From: Halocatena marina
GTDB taxonomy: Archaea > Halobacteriota > Halobacteria > Halobacteriales > Haloarculaceae
Length of the DNA: 64,000 bases
Reading direction: 5' to 3'
Assembly (NCBI RefSeq): GCF_023276375.1
Contig: NZ_JALLPK010000001.1
Coordinates: 2,976,001-3,040,000 of the forward strand
Part shown: positions 16,673-25,285 of the stretch, piece by piece
Layout: the number at the start of each line of letters is the position of its first letter
Numbering within the stretch: position 1 is the first letter of the stretch
Made by a program: the position numbers and the translations under genes
Notes under the pieces: generated by a model
The model's database searches: none
Seen by the model: the letters and a program-made list of their open reading frames with translations, nothing else
What the model was told of the DNA's origin: nothing

Positions 16673-17806
16673 TCAGAGAGTAGCGTTTAATACGACGTGA
16701 TCCGAGCCAGTGTGGTTGATCTCGATTCCATCGAATCCAGTAAGATGCTCTCGTAAATCGAGTTCGCGGTGATGAACCATCGTGAGCCGTCCGTTGGGAG
16801 CGAGAACGGCACGAGCACCAGCAAAGAGTTCAGAGAGGACACCCGTTCCAGCGTGCGTCGGCGGGTTACAAAGGATTCTATCGACGGATCGTGGAATTGC
16901 GCTATCCTCAACGCAGTCAGCAGTGACGACGGTTCCCACCACTCCAGACGCCCGAAGGCTGCGTTTTGCACACGCAGTTGCGAGGCAATCGTCATCACTC
17001 AGCCAGACATCACAATCCGCAACACTGGCCGCATACACCCCAAATGCCCCGTATCCACAGCAGAGATCCAAAACGCGCTCGTGATCTTTGATCTCGTTTT
17101 CGATTGTTTCTAGAAGGAGTCGAGAGCCGCTATCGAGTGCGTTTGCGGCGAACAAGCCCGGAACGGAAAGGAGAGTGAGATCAATTCCGTTCACAGTCGC
17201 GTGAATTCGTCGTGGAGTGACGTAGGTCTGCGGATCGGAGACGTGTCCACGAGCTTCGAGAAGCTGATACTCACCTCGTTCAGAAACTAGAGTGACATCG
17301 GCCGCAATCTCGCTGAGACACGCCTCGTATCGAGTGAGGCCAGTCTGCTTCGACGCGGCGAGATACAGACAACCGTTCGGTCGAAGCACAGATAGCGCAT
17401 TGGCGATCCGCTGTTTCCCGATCGAGAGCGGCGTGTACTGCCTGGGCGCATACGCGACTGAATCAAACGCACGCTCGTGTGTCGTGAGATCAGATGATAG
17501 TGAAACTGACGCGCCAGCATCGTTTTCCCGGCTGTTGTGCGCACACAGCTGTGCTGCTCGTGCACTCGATTCTGTCATCTCGACCGAATCTGCCTGTTCG
17601 GAAAGAACAGTTCCGACGACGCCGTAGTTCGCCTCCAGACAGAGGAAATGGCCGAGCGGAACGTCCCAGAGAGCATCCAGCAATAATAACTCTGCCTCCC
17701 GAAACGACTGCTTTGAAACAACACCATCGGCAGTCCGAAATCGATATTCAGAACGGGCACTGGACACCCGCGATGCGAGCGTCAGTTCATAGGGCGCTCG
17801 CTTCAT
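16673..17806 (-). CDS. Class I SAM-dependent methyltransferase, RsmC/RlmG-like
   Basis: The 377-residue protein has the two-domain architecture of 16S rRNA m2G methyltransferases. The N-terminal half is a degenerate methyltransferase fold. The C-terminal half has the SAM-binding VLDLCCGYGAFGVYA (about 245-259) and the catalytic NPPTH (314-318) typical of N2-guanine methylation. The start ATG 17804-17806 was preferred over GTG 17815. It converges with moxR and has no obvious operon partner. The rRNA substrate is inferred from the family. Confidence 0.82.
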   Translation of the reverse strand: MKRAPYELTLASRVSSARSEYRFRTADGVVSKQSFREAELLLLDALWDVPLGHFLCLEANYGVVGTVLSEQADSVEMTESSARAAQLCAHNSRENDAGASVSLSSDLTTHERAFDSVAYAPRQYTPLSIGKQRIANALSVLRPNGCLYLAASKQTGLTRYEACLSEIAADVTLVSERGEYQLLEARGHVSDPQTYVTPRRIHATVNGIDLTLLSVPGLFAANALDSGSRLLLETIENEIKDHERVLDLCCGYGAFGVYAASVADCDVWLSDDDCLATACAKRSLRASGVVGTVVTADCVEDSAIPRSVDRILCNPPTHAGTGVLSELFAGARAVLAPNGRLTMVHHRELDLREHLTGFDGIEINHTGSDHVVLNATL

Positions 17807-18584
17807 CGTCCCCACCGAACCGAATTATTCACCCAGTAGCGACAGTCCAGACAGTAACGACAGTAGCGATGACAGCGACAGTCGTCGTGCCAGCAATGGT
17901 TGCGGTGGCTGCGATAGTGACGAGAGTGGTGGTTGTTCGATACGAGAGATTCGAGACGGTTGGTCGGACGTGGTGTAGTATTGCGCATCGACGTGGAATC
18001 GGCGGCTCATAGCCTGACGGTCGAAAATCGGAGCCATTCCACACGCTGCGCTCGTACGAATTGTGAGAGAGAACCGATGAAAACGGCCCACGCACTACGC
18101 ACAGCGTGCAGAGCCAAGTGCCAGAAAGCGAAACGTCCCGACAACCACGGATTCAATCGTGTTGTCGAACCGTACACAGTTGGCGAGCCGGCCGAACCTG
18201 TTTCGCTCTGCGTAATGCTCGTGTAGCGACACTACACCAGCACGCAGAATGACGAGGTCGACCTGAAGGTCTTGTTCAACGTATATCCCGTTATACAGGT
18301 AAGTGATTTAAATCCACGGTATGATTTGGAATCAATCTCCGAAAGATGAAGCACACGACACCACGTGCGATCCTGCGTCAAACTCGCATACGTTCAATCA
18401 GGAAATATTAGTCGACCGATGTTCCCCTTATCGTAAACAGAATCAATGCCACATATTTTCGCTCTAATTCGTCTCGTTCTCGGTACCGACGATATTCTGA
18501 TGATAGTCGTCAGCTTGAATTGAACTTCGGTAGCTCGCTGTTTGACTGCGAAGACAGCGTGCGTCTCCAGCGATGACTAAAACA
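17807..18584. other. Gene-poor region of about 780 bp
   Basis: No frame here has a convincing start plus haloarchaeal composition. 17835-17890 is a low-complexity tract of GACAGT-like units. One frame through it reads as an acidic Ser/Asp-rich stretch followed by a short Cys-Gly segment, but it has no start codon; another reads as a single hydrophobic helix starting at ATG 17869 (47 residues). The rest, to 18584, shows only scattered AT-rich patches around 18280-18310 and 18395-18480. It may be a decayed gene or a long 3' region of the binding-protein gene. Confidence 0.45.
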
Positions 18585-19766
18585 CTACTGCGCTATGTTG
18601 CCGTTGACAATGTCTCCAACTCGTTTTGGATCGAACAGCGTCACGTCTTTGAACACATCAGGGTAGACTTGTTTTGCGGCTCGTCGTGTCAGCACGAGAT
18701 TCGTGATCGGACCTTGATAGAGGGGACCGCCTCGGTACACCTTGTCGTTCTTGACAGCTTGGAGTTGGCTCGCCACCTGATGTTCTTTCATGAATTTGAC
18801 GATGGTGTTCTCGAACTCCGTTTTCGTCTGACTTTCGTGTCCACGGAAGAGCAGCACCTCTGGATCGACTTTCAAAAGCGTCTCGTAATCGACGTGTCCG
18901 CGCGCAGTGTGGAAATTTTTCACGTTTGACGCCGCGAGCGCATCGCGTACGCCGAGATCCCGCCACTGTTTGAAGCTCGTCCCCTTGTCAATGATGTATG
19001 GTGAGAATTCCTTGGGTTCGTTGCCAGAGGCCCAAAAGAGCGCAACACTCGGGCGCTCTTTCTTCGGTGGGAGGTTAGACTTGATCTTCTGCTGAAGTTC
19101 CTCGTCGAGTTTCTTAAACGCTGAATAGCGCTGTTCTTCCTGAAACATCTTCGAAAGTTTCTCGAAGGCCTCATACAGCGTGTAGTAGGGGTAGTCGTGC
19201 CATTTGTACCCCTGCGAGAAAATACTGTTTCCGAAGAACGGACCGACGTTCTTCGTGATCCCGTCGATGTCATTGCGATCCATACCTTTGAATCGATTGA
19301 GAATGAAGTTCGGATCCATCACGTGGACGTCGGCCGCGGTCTTGTAGAACACCTCCTTGCTGATACCGTCGGTATAGAGGTCAATCATGTTGCTCTTATC
19401 GACAGAGACACCGGGAATCTCGTCGTAGAGTTGGGTGTGATACCGATCGGTGAGCCATACTCCCTCTGGTGGTTTCTGGCCGAGAGCAATACCCATATCA
19501 GCCCAACTACCGTTGTTTGCGAGCCACGTCTCCGGTACGCCATCGAAGGAAACCTCACCCATCGGTTCGATGGACACCGTATACGAACCACTCGACGAAC
19601 CATCAGTCGACTGAGAGCTACCAGACCCGTCAGTTGTCTTTGATCCGTTTTCCGATCCATCTGAACCATTCATCTGATCTAAACACCCGGCGAGGAACGT
19701 GCTGCCGACCGCCGCGGTTACACCAACGCGCAAAAATCCTCGACGAGAGGTATTTGAGTCCGTCAT
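18585..19766 (-). CDS. ABC transporter substrate-binding lipoprotein, iron/siderophore type
   Basis: Extracellular binding protein of 393 residues, anchored as a lipoprotein. A twin-arginine motif RRGFLR (8-13) precedes lipobox LAGC with Cys28. A Gly/Ser/Asp-rich linker extends to about 65. The body resembles the FepB/BtuF class III binding fold (ISKEVFYKTAADVHVMDPN; EVLLFRGHESQTKTEFENT). No permease or ATPase gene is near, so it is an orphan that must pair with a transporter elsewhere. A DtxR-type palindrome directly upstream of the ATG points to iron control. The ligand could be Fe3+-siderophore or another metal chelate. Confidence 0.85.
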   Translation of the reverse strand: MTDSNTSRRGFLRVGVTAAVGSTFLAGCLDQMNGSDGSENGSKTTDGSGSSQSTDGSSSGSYTVSIEPMGEVSFDGVPETWLANNGSWADMGIALGQKPPEGVWLTDRYHTQLYDEIPGVSVDKSNMIDLYTDGISKEVFYKTAADVHVMDPNFILNRFKGMDRNDIDGITKNVGPFFGNSIFSQGYKWHDYPYYTLYEAFEKLSKMFQEEQRYSAFKKLDEELQQKIKSNLPPKKERPSVALFWASGNEPKEFSPYIIDKGTSFKQWRDLGVRDALAASNVKNFHTARGHVDYETLLKVDPEVLLFRGHESQTKTEFENTIVKFMKEHQVASQLQAVKNDKVYRGGPLYQGPITNLVLTRRAAKQVYPDVFKDVTLFDPKRVGDIVNGNIAQ

Positions 19767-19771
19767 CGCTA

Positions 19772-19787
19772 TTTAGGCTGACCTAAA
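19772..19787. promoter_or_regulatory. DtxR/IdeR-like operator ahead of the binding-protein gene
   Basis: TTTAGGCTGACCTAAA is a palindrome with perfect 6-bp arms (TTTAGG/CCTAAA). It resembles the TTAGG...CCTAA core recognised by DtxR-family metal repressors, including haloarchaeal Idr proteins. It lies 6-21 nt before the start codon, between the likely TATA region and the ATG, a position that would block transcription when the repressor binds. Confidence 0.7.
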
Positions 19788-19992
19788 GGTTCAAAACGGC
19801 TTCGATTTTGGCTCGCCAAAACCGAATGTTTGATGAAGCTATTATTTTATGTAGGTATTCAGGTATGGGATGAGCTGCTTCTCACCTGTGTCTGTGGTCA
19901 GTAAACCATCGTCTCCCGTACGCTGACGATCAGTGTTGATATTCATCGCAGTAGGGATGTCACACAATTTCTGAAACACGCAATAGCCACAG

Positions 19993-19998
19993 AAAAAA
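19993..19998 (-). terminator. T-tract terminator after the calcium-repeat/HTH gene
   Basis: Six T on the minus strand about 20 nt beyond the stop codon at 20017. Confidence 0.5.
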
Positions 19999-20016
19999 TG
20001 AGATAAAACAGTACGG

Positions 20017-21537
20017 TCAGTCCTCGAACGCCGAACCGGCGTGTCTCGGTTCGTCGCCCGAACGAGCGATGAGATTTTCGCGTCCGACGCTGATTTTGCT
20101 GATCAGACCATCCTCTTCCATCCGCGAGAGCAGTCGACTCACCTTCGATTTCGACCATCCGGTTTGCGAGACGATCTCCGATTGATGCAATCGGCCGCCG
20201 CTTTCATCGAGCAGTTGCTGGATACGGTCCTCGTCAGTGAGTGGCTCACGATTGACGACTGTTGTTTCAGTGGCTTCGCCGTCGGAGTTCACATTTTTGA
20301 TTGGCGTCGGATTCGAGACAGTAGGCGGTATCTCGCTTTCGACCTGATGTGTCGATTCCGGAGTGTTGCGACGCTGCCACAAGTATCTCCCACCGATGCC
20401 GATAGCGAGAAATGCACCAATAATAGTAACCGCTGTCTCCATCGGATACTCCATCGGGGAGAACAAGAAGAGTTTCTGTCCGTTTGGATCCGTCCCTGCT
20501 TTTATTTCGTCGGCGTCATTGACGCCATCCCCGTCTGTATCCACTTTGTCCGGTCTGGTATGGTACTGATTCCGTTCCTCACCATCAGTGAGTCCATCAC
20601 CATCTGTGTCCGGGACATTCGGATGAGTCGGCCCATTCACCTCGACATCGTCGTTAAGTCCATCGCTATCGGAATCGACGTCGTTGGGGTCTGTTCCCCA
20701 TATGTTTACTTCTTTTTGATCCGGAATACCATCATCGTCAGAGTGTTTCGTCGTTGGATCTGATCCGTGCTCCTTCAACTCTGCTTTATCGAGTAGCCCA
20801 TCATTGTCACTGTCTGCTTTGTGTGGCTTAGTCCCGTGGACGTTCACTTCAACTCGATCGTTCAGTCCGTCTTTGTCGGTGTCTATTTCGTTTGGGCTAG
20901 AGTCGTATTTGTTGACCTCGATCCCGTCACTCAATCCGTCTCCATCAGTATCCGACTTATTTGGGAGCGCAGTTGGTAATTTCAACTCTTCACCATCACT
21001 CAGTCCATCACCGTCTGTGTCATCGTTTCTGGGTTCGATCCCTTCACGAATTTCCACTCGGTTGCTGGCACCATCGCCATCGTAATCACCGTTTTCGCCC
21101 AGAATGTTCACTTGCTTGCTCGATGTTGTGATGGGTTCGTCGCTTGCGTTGGTGTCACGGACGACAAGAGAGACGGTTTGCCGACCACTCATGTTCTCTG
21201 GCCACTCGGACTTCTCGAAGTTCACAGTCTCCGATTGGCTGGCATTCACACCGACCACCTTGCACTCTATCTCGCGTTCATCGACCGCATCCCCCATCAC
21301 AAGGCAAGCTTGATATGCGCCCGGGTCTCCCTCGACAGTCGCCTCAACAGAGTATGATTGCCAGCCCGTAACATACGTTATATCTTCTTCTGTTTCGAGG
21401 ACGCTGTCACCTGTGAGCGTGTATTCATCGACCGACATATCGACTTGTGCTGCGCTCACAATGCCGGCACTCAAAACGAGCATACACGCGAGCATGACCA
21501 GGTACACTCTTGACCCGGAAAGCGGGTATCCCGACAT
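20017..21537 (-). CDS. Membrane protein with thrombospondin type-3-like calcium repeats and a cytoplasmic winged helix
   Basis: A 506-residue protein starting at ATG 21537, where a signal peptide (VYLVMLACMLVLSAGIVSA) begins properly; the frame extends to 21576. An extracellular beta-type domain (about 30-145) is followed by roughly nine DxDxDG repeats (about 152-340), such as DTDGDGLSDG, which bind calcium in thrombospondin type-3 and archaeal surface proteins. A single helix (about 367-386) ends in basic RYLWQRR. The cytoplasmic tail holds a MarR/IclR-like winged helix (about 427-490) with LHQSEIVSQTGWSKSKVSRL. It looks like a membrane one-component regulator. Its DNA targets are unknown. 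Confidence 0.85.
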   Translation of the reverse strand: MSGYPLSGSRVYLVMLACMLVLSAGIVSAAQVDMSVDEYTLTGDSVLETEEDITYVTGWQSYSVEATVEGDPGAYQACLVMGDAVDEREIECKVVGVNASQSETVNFEKSEWPENMSGRQTVSLVVRDTNASDEPITTSSKQVNILGENGDYDGDGASNRVEIREGIEPRNDDTDGDGLSDGEELKLPTALPNKSDTDGDGLSDGIEVNKYDSSPNEIDTDKDGLNDRVEVNVHGTKPHKADSDNDGLLDKAELKEHGSDPTTKHSDDDGIPDQKEVNIWGTDPNDVDSDSDGLNDDVEVNGPTHPNVPDTDGDGLTDGEERNQYHTRPDKVDTDGDGVNDADEIKAGTDPNGQKLFLFSPMEYPMETAVTIIGAFLAIGIGGRYLWQRRNTPESTHQVESEIPPTVSNPTPIKNVNSDGEATETTVVNREPLTDEDRIQQLLDESGGRLHQSEIVSQTGWSKSKVSRLLSRMEEDGLISKISVGRENLIARSGDEPRHAGSAFED

Positions 21538-21677
21538 TCTGTTACCAATATCGTAACACACACTGCCACCACACATAGACCTTTTCTGTTCTTTGCGCGC
21601 TTTTCAGGCAAGGAATACTCGTTCTGAAACTGTATGAAACGGTCCGAAACGGTTGTGAACAGTGTCGTCAAATGGGG

Positions 21678-22346
21678 TTACGACCCGACTTCGAGCCGAC
21701 GTCCAGTTCGTTGCGGAAGTTCCGCATTGTCGATAGCGTCTTTAACGCACTCGATATCGTACTCGGTGCGGTGTTCCTCGACCGTCCGGTCGTCAAGTTC
21801 GATGACAGCGAATGCCGCACGCGGATCGTTGTCACGGGGTTGTCCGACACTTCCAGGATTGACAACGAGCGTATCGCCGACCATCGCGTGATGCTGGACA
21901 TGAGTGTGGCCCAGAATCAGCACGTCTTCCGCATTCTCGGTGAGGTATGGCTCGAGCGACGGAAACCGTGCTGGCCAGACGTACTGACCCCGGTCTGACG
22001 GATGGCTATGGATCACTCGGACACGCCCCTCAAACAGCGATCTCGATTCGGGGAGCGTTCGAAGCCATTCACGCTGCTCCTCGCTAAGACGATCAGCCGC
22101 ATAGCGCAGTCCTTCGTAGGCCATCTCGTTCGAGCGATACTGTTCTGGCGCATCGATCGCTCGGTCGTGATTGCCCTGTACACACGGGATCGAATCACGA
22201 ACCGCTTCGACGCACTCGGAGGGCTGTGGATTGTAGCCGATCACGTCGCCCGCACAAACGAGATACTCGACATTCGGCATCGCATCCATTACGGCATCAA
22301 GCGCGACCCGATTCGCGTGGATGTCAGAAATGACACCGAGGCGCAT
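21678..22346 (-). CDS. Calcineurin-like metallophosphoesterase
   Basis: A 222-residue phosphoesterase starting MRLGVISDIHANRVALDAV at ATG 22346; an upstream extension to 22523 is rejected because it lacks family character. All metal motifs are present: DxH in ISDIHAN, GDVIGYNPQP, GNHDRAID, HSHPSDRG and GHTHVQHH. The IGYNPQP segment is typical of the YfcE/MJ0936-like subgroup that cleaves phosphodiesters. The natural substrate is not known. It is divergent from the DUF4129 operon (about 85 bp between start codons). Confidence 0.88.
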   Translation of the reverse strand: MRLGVISDIHANRVALDAVMDAMPNVEYLVCAGDVIGYNPQPSECVEAVRDSIPCVQGNHDRAIDAPEQYRSNEMAYEGLRYAADRLSEEQREWLRTLPESRSLFEGRVRVIHSHPSDRGQYVWPARFPSLEPYLTENAEDVLILGHTHVQHHAMVGDTLVVNPGSVGQPRDNDPRAAFAVIELDDRTVEEHRTEYDIECVKDAIDNAELPQRTGRRLEVGS

Positions 22347-22430
22347 ATTGGGTATGAGAGCGGTCACTCCTTCAACGTTTTGCGGTGCTAGCCGGAGCAT
22401 CCTTACTGCTGGAGTGAAAGTAACCACCGT

Positions 22431-23351
22431 GTGAACAGAGATCAGATTGCGCCGCTTGCCCTTGCACTTCTCGCTGTGTTGGCGCTCGGAGCAGCCGCTG
22501 CAACGCTCAACTCCGTGAACCAAGACAGCAACCGGGGAACGAGCGAAGATATCGGCGCAGGGGGTGATGGATCGACGTTCGATCTCGGGTCACCGTCGCT
22601 CAACACGTCCACAACAGCGTCTTCGCCACAGACTGGGGTCCTTCAACTGCTGTTCGCTGTGCTTCTGCTGATTGGGCTCGTTGGGCTCGCGATTATGATC
22701 TATCAACGCGATTGGCGATCATTACTCCCGGCTATCGCTATGATAGTGGTTTTGTCGGTGCTCCTCATCGGGCTGTACTACGCTCTCCAGTCGTTCACGA
22801 CACCGTCGTCACAGAACGGACTCATCGGTAGCGAACGATCCGTTCCAAGCGGTGTGACCGGAGGTGCGGAGAAAGCCGTCGATCCAGTAGTGAGCGAACC
22901 GTCGATCCTGCTGTTTGGACTTCTCGCGGTTGCGATCATCGTCGCCCTGACTCTTCTTGTCCGTTCAACGGGTGATAGTCCACTTTCGAATACCCCGTTG
23001 ACTGCTGGCGATGAGTCTACGTCCGACGACTCGGAAACGGCAGAATCCGCTGCTATTGGGGAAGTTGCAGGGCAAGTAGCGGACAGAATCGAAACCGACG
23101 CCTCGCTTTCGAACGCGATCTATCGCGCTTGGCAGGAAATGACAGAGCAACTCGATCTGCAGAGCGAGTCTAGCACCCCCGGCGAATTCGCTTCCGCTGC
23201 CGTCGCCGCCGGAATGGCGCGCGATGATGTCGAGGAACTAACGACGCTCTTCGAAGCAACCCGGTATGGAAACGTTGACGTTAGCGAGGAACGCGAACAG
23301 CGAGCACTGGCAGCCCTCCGCCGAATCGAACGAGAATATACAGAAAAATAA
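22431..23351 (+). CDS. DUF4129 membrane protein
   Basis: First gene of a four-gene operon, starting at GTG 22431, 306 residues. It has an N-terminal signal or anchor helix, a Ser/Thr-rich outer loop, and further helices at about 68-88, 95-118 and 158-178. The soluble C-terminal domain carries the DUF4129 pattern: AIYRAWQEMTEQL and STPGEFASAAVAAG, then EVTLLFEATRYG-like LTTLFEATRYGNVDVS. DUF4129 is often linked to transglutaminase and DUF58/MoxR proteins, suggesting a cell-surface maturation complex. Confidence 0.82.
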   Translation: MNRDQIAPLALALLAVLALGAAAATLNSVNQDSNRGTSEDIGAGGDGSTFDLGSPSLNTSTTASSPQTGVLQLLFAVLLLIGLVGLAIMIYQRDWRSLLPAIAMIVVLSVLLIGLYYALQSFTTPSSQNGLIGSERSVPSGVTGGAEKAVDPVVSEPSILLFGLLAVAIIVALTLLVRSTGDSPLSNTPLTAGDESTSDDSETAESAAIGEVAGQVADRIETDASLSNAIYRAWQEMTEQLDLQSESSTPGEFASAAVAAGMARDDVEELTTLFEATRYGNVDVSEEREQRALAALRRIEREYTEK

Positions 23352-23385
23352 TAACATCACTCATACGGATAATACAGACAGTACC

Positions 23386-23973
23386 ATGAATCGCCTCTTT
23401 CTCGCTTCGGGAGTTATCGCTGCTCTCTTCGGTGTCATCGTGATTGCTGATCCGAGTGTGCTGGCCCGCATCGGAATTTCGTTCCCGTCCGTGCTCGTCG
23501 TCGTCATCGGAGGGATAGCGATTATAGAATCGGTTCGTGCCGGATACAGCCGTTTCACTCGTTCCATCACCAATCCGAACGTTCCAGATCCAGAATGCAG
23601 ATCGGTCGCGTCCGTTCTCGGTACCGAGTTAGACACCCAACTCACGGACGTTACGCGCCGTACTCGGGCAGGTGGGGTCCGAGACAGAAAGCGGATACGC
23701 GAGCGGCTAACCGAGACTGCGATCGAAATTCTCGTTCGCTACGACGGTGATTCACCCGAGCGTGCGCGTGAACGGCTGCAGGATGGTTCGTGGACAGCGG
23801 ACCCGGTTGCGGCGGCCTTCTTCGCCTCTGTCGATGCGTTTCACCTGCCGCTCACCGACCGGCTCCGGATGACAGTGATCCGCGAGGCTGCATTCTCACA
23901 GCAAGCACGCCGGGCAATCACCGCGCTCGCAGATCGAACTGAACCAGGCAGGACGGTGAGCAATGAGCGGTGA
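23386..23973 (+). CDS. DUF7269-type membrane protein
   Basis: 195 residues starting MNRLFLASGVIAALFGVIVI; an upstream in-frame ATG inside the previous gene was rejected. Two N-terminal helices (about 4-22 and 32-50) are followed by a cytoplasmic charged domain containing RKRIRERLTETAIEILVRYDG and ERARERLQDGSW. It sits between the DUF4129 and DUF58 genes and overlaps the latter by 11 bp, the arrangement known from haloarchaeal MoxR/DUF58 clusters. Its molecular function is unknown. Confidence 0.75.
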   Translation: MNRLFLASGVIAALFGVIVIADPSVLARIGISFPSVLVVVIGGIAIIESVRAGYSRFTRSITNPNVPDPECRSVASVLGTELDTQLTDVTRRTRAGGVRDRKRIRERLTETAIEILVRYDGDSPERARERLQDGSWTADPVAAAFFASVDAFHLPLTDRLRMTVIREAAFSQQARRAITALADRTEPGRTVSNER

Positions 23974-25285
23974 GCGTCGTCGGACTGATCGGTGGCGCGG
24001 TGTGAACGCCGTCGCGCTCGTCGTAAGTGGTGCTGGCATTCTCGCCAACCAACCGGGGCTTGTCCTCGCGGGCGTCATCGGCATCGCCTTCGCTGCCGTC
24101 TCACGCGCAGGCATGCCTCCGACCATCGACCTCTCTGTTGATCGGCAGCTTTCTGATCGATCACCGGACTCCGGGGAGGTTGTCCGTGTCACCGTACGAG
24201 TGGAAAACACGGGGAACTCCCTGCTCTCAGATCTCCGATTCATCGATGGCGTTCCGCCAGCACTCACGGTCGAAAGCGGATCGCCACGGCTTGGAACCGC
24301 ACTCAAACCGGGAAAAGCCGCGGAGTTCGAGTACGCTGTTCGGGCGTCTCGTGGCGTGCATCAGTTCACTCCGTCGTTAGCCATCGCACGGGACGCAAGC
24401 GGCACGGCAGAGCGACGGCTCGAAGTAAGCGACCAGAGCACGATCACCTGCGTCCCCTCGCTTTCGACGATGCAACCAGTATCGCTTCCGCTGTCGGCAC
24501 AGACAACCGGAAGCGCCGGTCGAGTTGTAACCGACGACGGAGGGAGCGGTGTCGTGTTTCACACCGTTCGAGAGTATCGTCACGGCGATCCGCTGAACCG
24601 AATCGACTGGAATCGGGCCGCGCGAACCGGCGAGTTCAGCACCATCGAGTTTCAACGCGAACGATCCGCAACAGTCGTGATTCTCATCGATGCGCGCGAA
24701 TCGGCATACACCGCCCTCGCTTCCGATGACTCACCCGTGATCGAGCGCTCGATTACGGCCGCAGGCGCACTGTTTGATGGGTTTCTTGCTTCCGACGACC
24801 GAGTCGGTGTTGCTGGGCTCTCACCAACCGACTGCTGGCTCGCTCCCGGGAGTGGAAACACCCACAGAGCACGGGCGGAAACCCTCCTTGCAACACACGA
24901 AGCACTCTCACCAACCGCTCCTGATGAGCCGTTTTTCAAGATGATGAAGCTGCGTCGCCTCCGCCGTCTACTGCCAACTGATGCACAAGTCGTGTTCTGC
25001 ACACCACTGTCCGACGCCTACGCCACAATCGTCGCTCGCCGACTGAACGCCCACGGACATCACGTGACGGTTCTCAGTCCCGATCCAACTGCCCAGCGCA
25101 CAGAACAAGTGGATGAAACTGAAGCGATGGGCCAGACGGACCGAACAGCCGGCCAGACCCTCGGACGAATCGATCGGTCGCTTCGGTGTTCGTCGCTGCG
25201 GGACGATGGCATTCGCGTTGTCGATTGGGGCACAGAGCCGCTCCAAACTGCTATCGATGGGGCAGCACAACGGTGGTCGGCGTGA
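23963..25285 (+). CDS. DUF58 domain protein
   Basis: 440 residues. An N-terminal helix pair (about 14-45) is followed by a CARDB-like beta domain (VVRVTVRVENTGNSLLSDL). The DUF58 core is marked by VFHTVREYRHGDPLNRIDW and the next residues NRAARTGEFSTIEFQRER, then a von Willebrand-like region (VVILIDARESAYTAL). DUF58 proteins are the partners of MoxR ATPases; the moxR gene is displaced to 15630 here. The gene overlaps both neighbours, indicating translational coupling. It probably acts at the cytoplasmic membrane. Confidence 0.88.
   Translation: MSGERRRTDRWRGVNAVALVVSGAGILANQPGLVLAGVIGIAFAAVSRAGMPPTIDLSVDRQLSDRSPDSGEVVRVTVRVENTGNSLLSDLRFIDGVPPALTVESGSPRLGTALKPGKAAEFEYAVRASRGVHQFTPSLAIARDASGTAERRLEVSDQSTITCVPSLSTMQPVSLPLSAQTTGSAGRVVTDDGGSGVVFHTVREYRHGDPLNRIDWNRAARTGEFSTIEFQRERSATVVILIDARESAYTALASDDSPVIERSITAAGALFDGFLASDDRVGVAGLSPTDCWLAPGSGNTHRARAETLLATHEALSPTAPDEPFFKMMKLRRLRRLLPTDAQVVFCTPLSDAYATIVARRLNAHGHHVTVLSPDPTAQRTEQVDETEAMGQTDRTAGQTLGRIDRSLRCSSLRDDGIRVVDWGTEPLQTAIDGAAQRWSA

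Noticed and set aside
17869..18012. 47-residue hydrophobic frame starting at ATG 17869
   Set aside because: Single helix arising from the low-complexity GACAGT tract; no ribosome site or TATA box at the right distance, so treated as chance.
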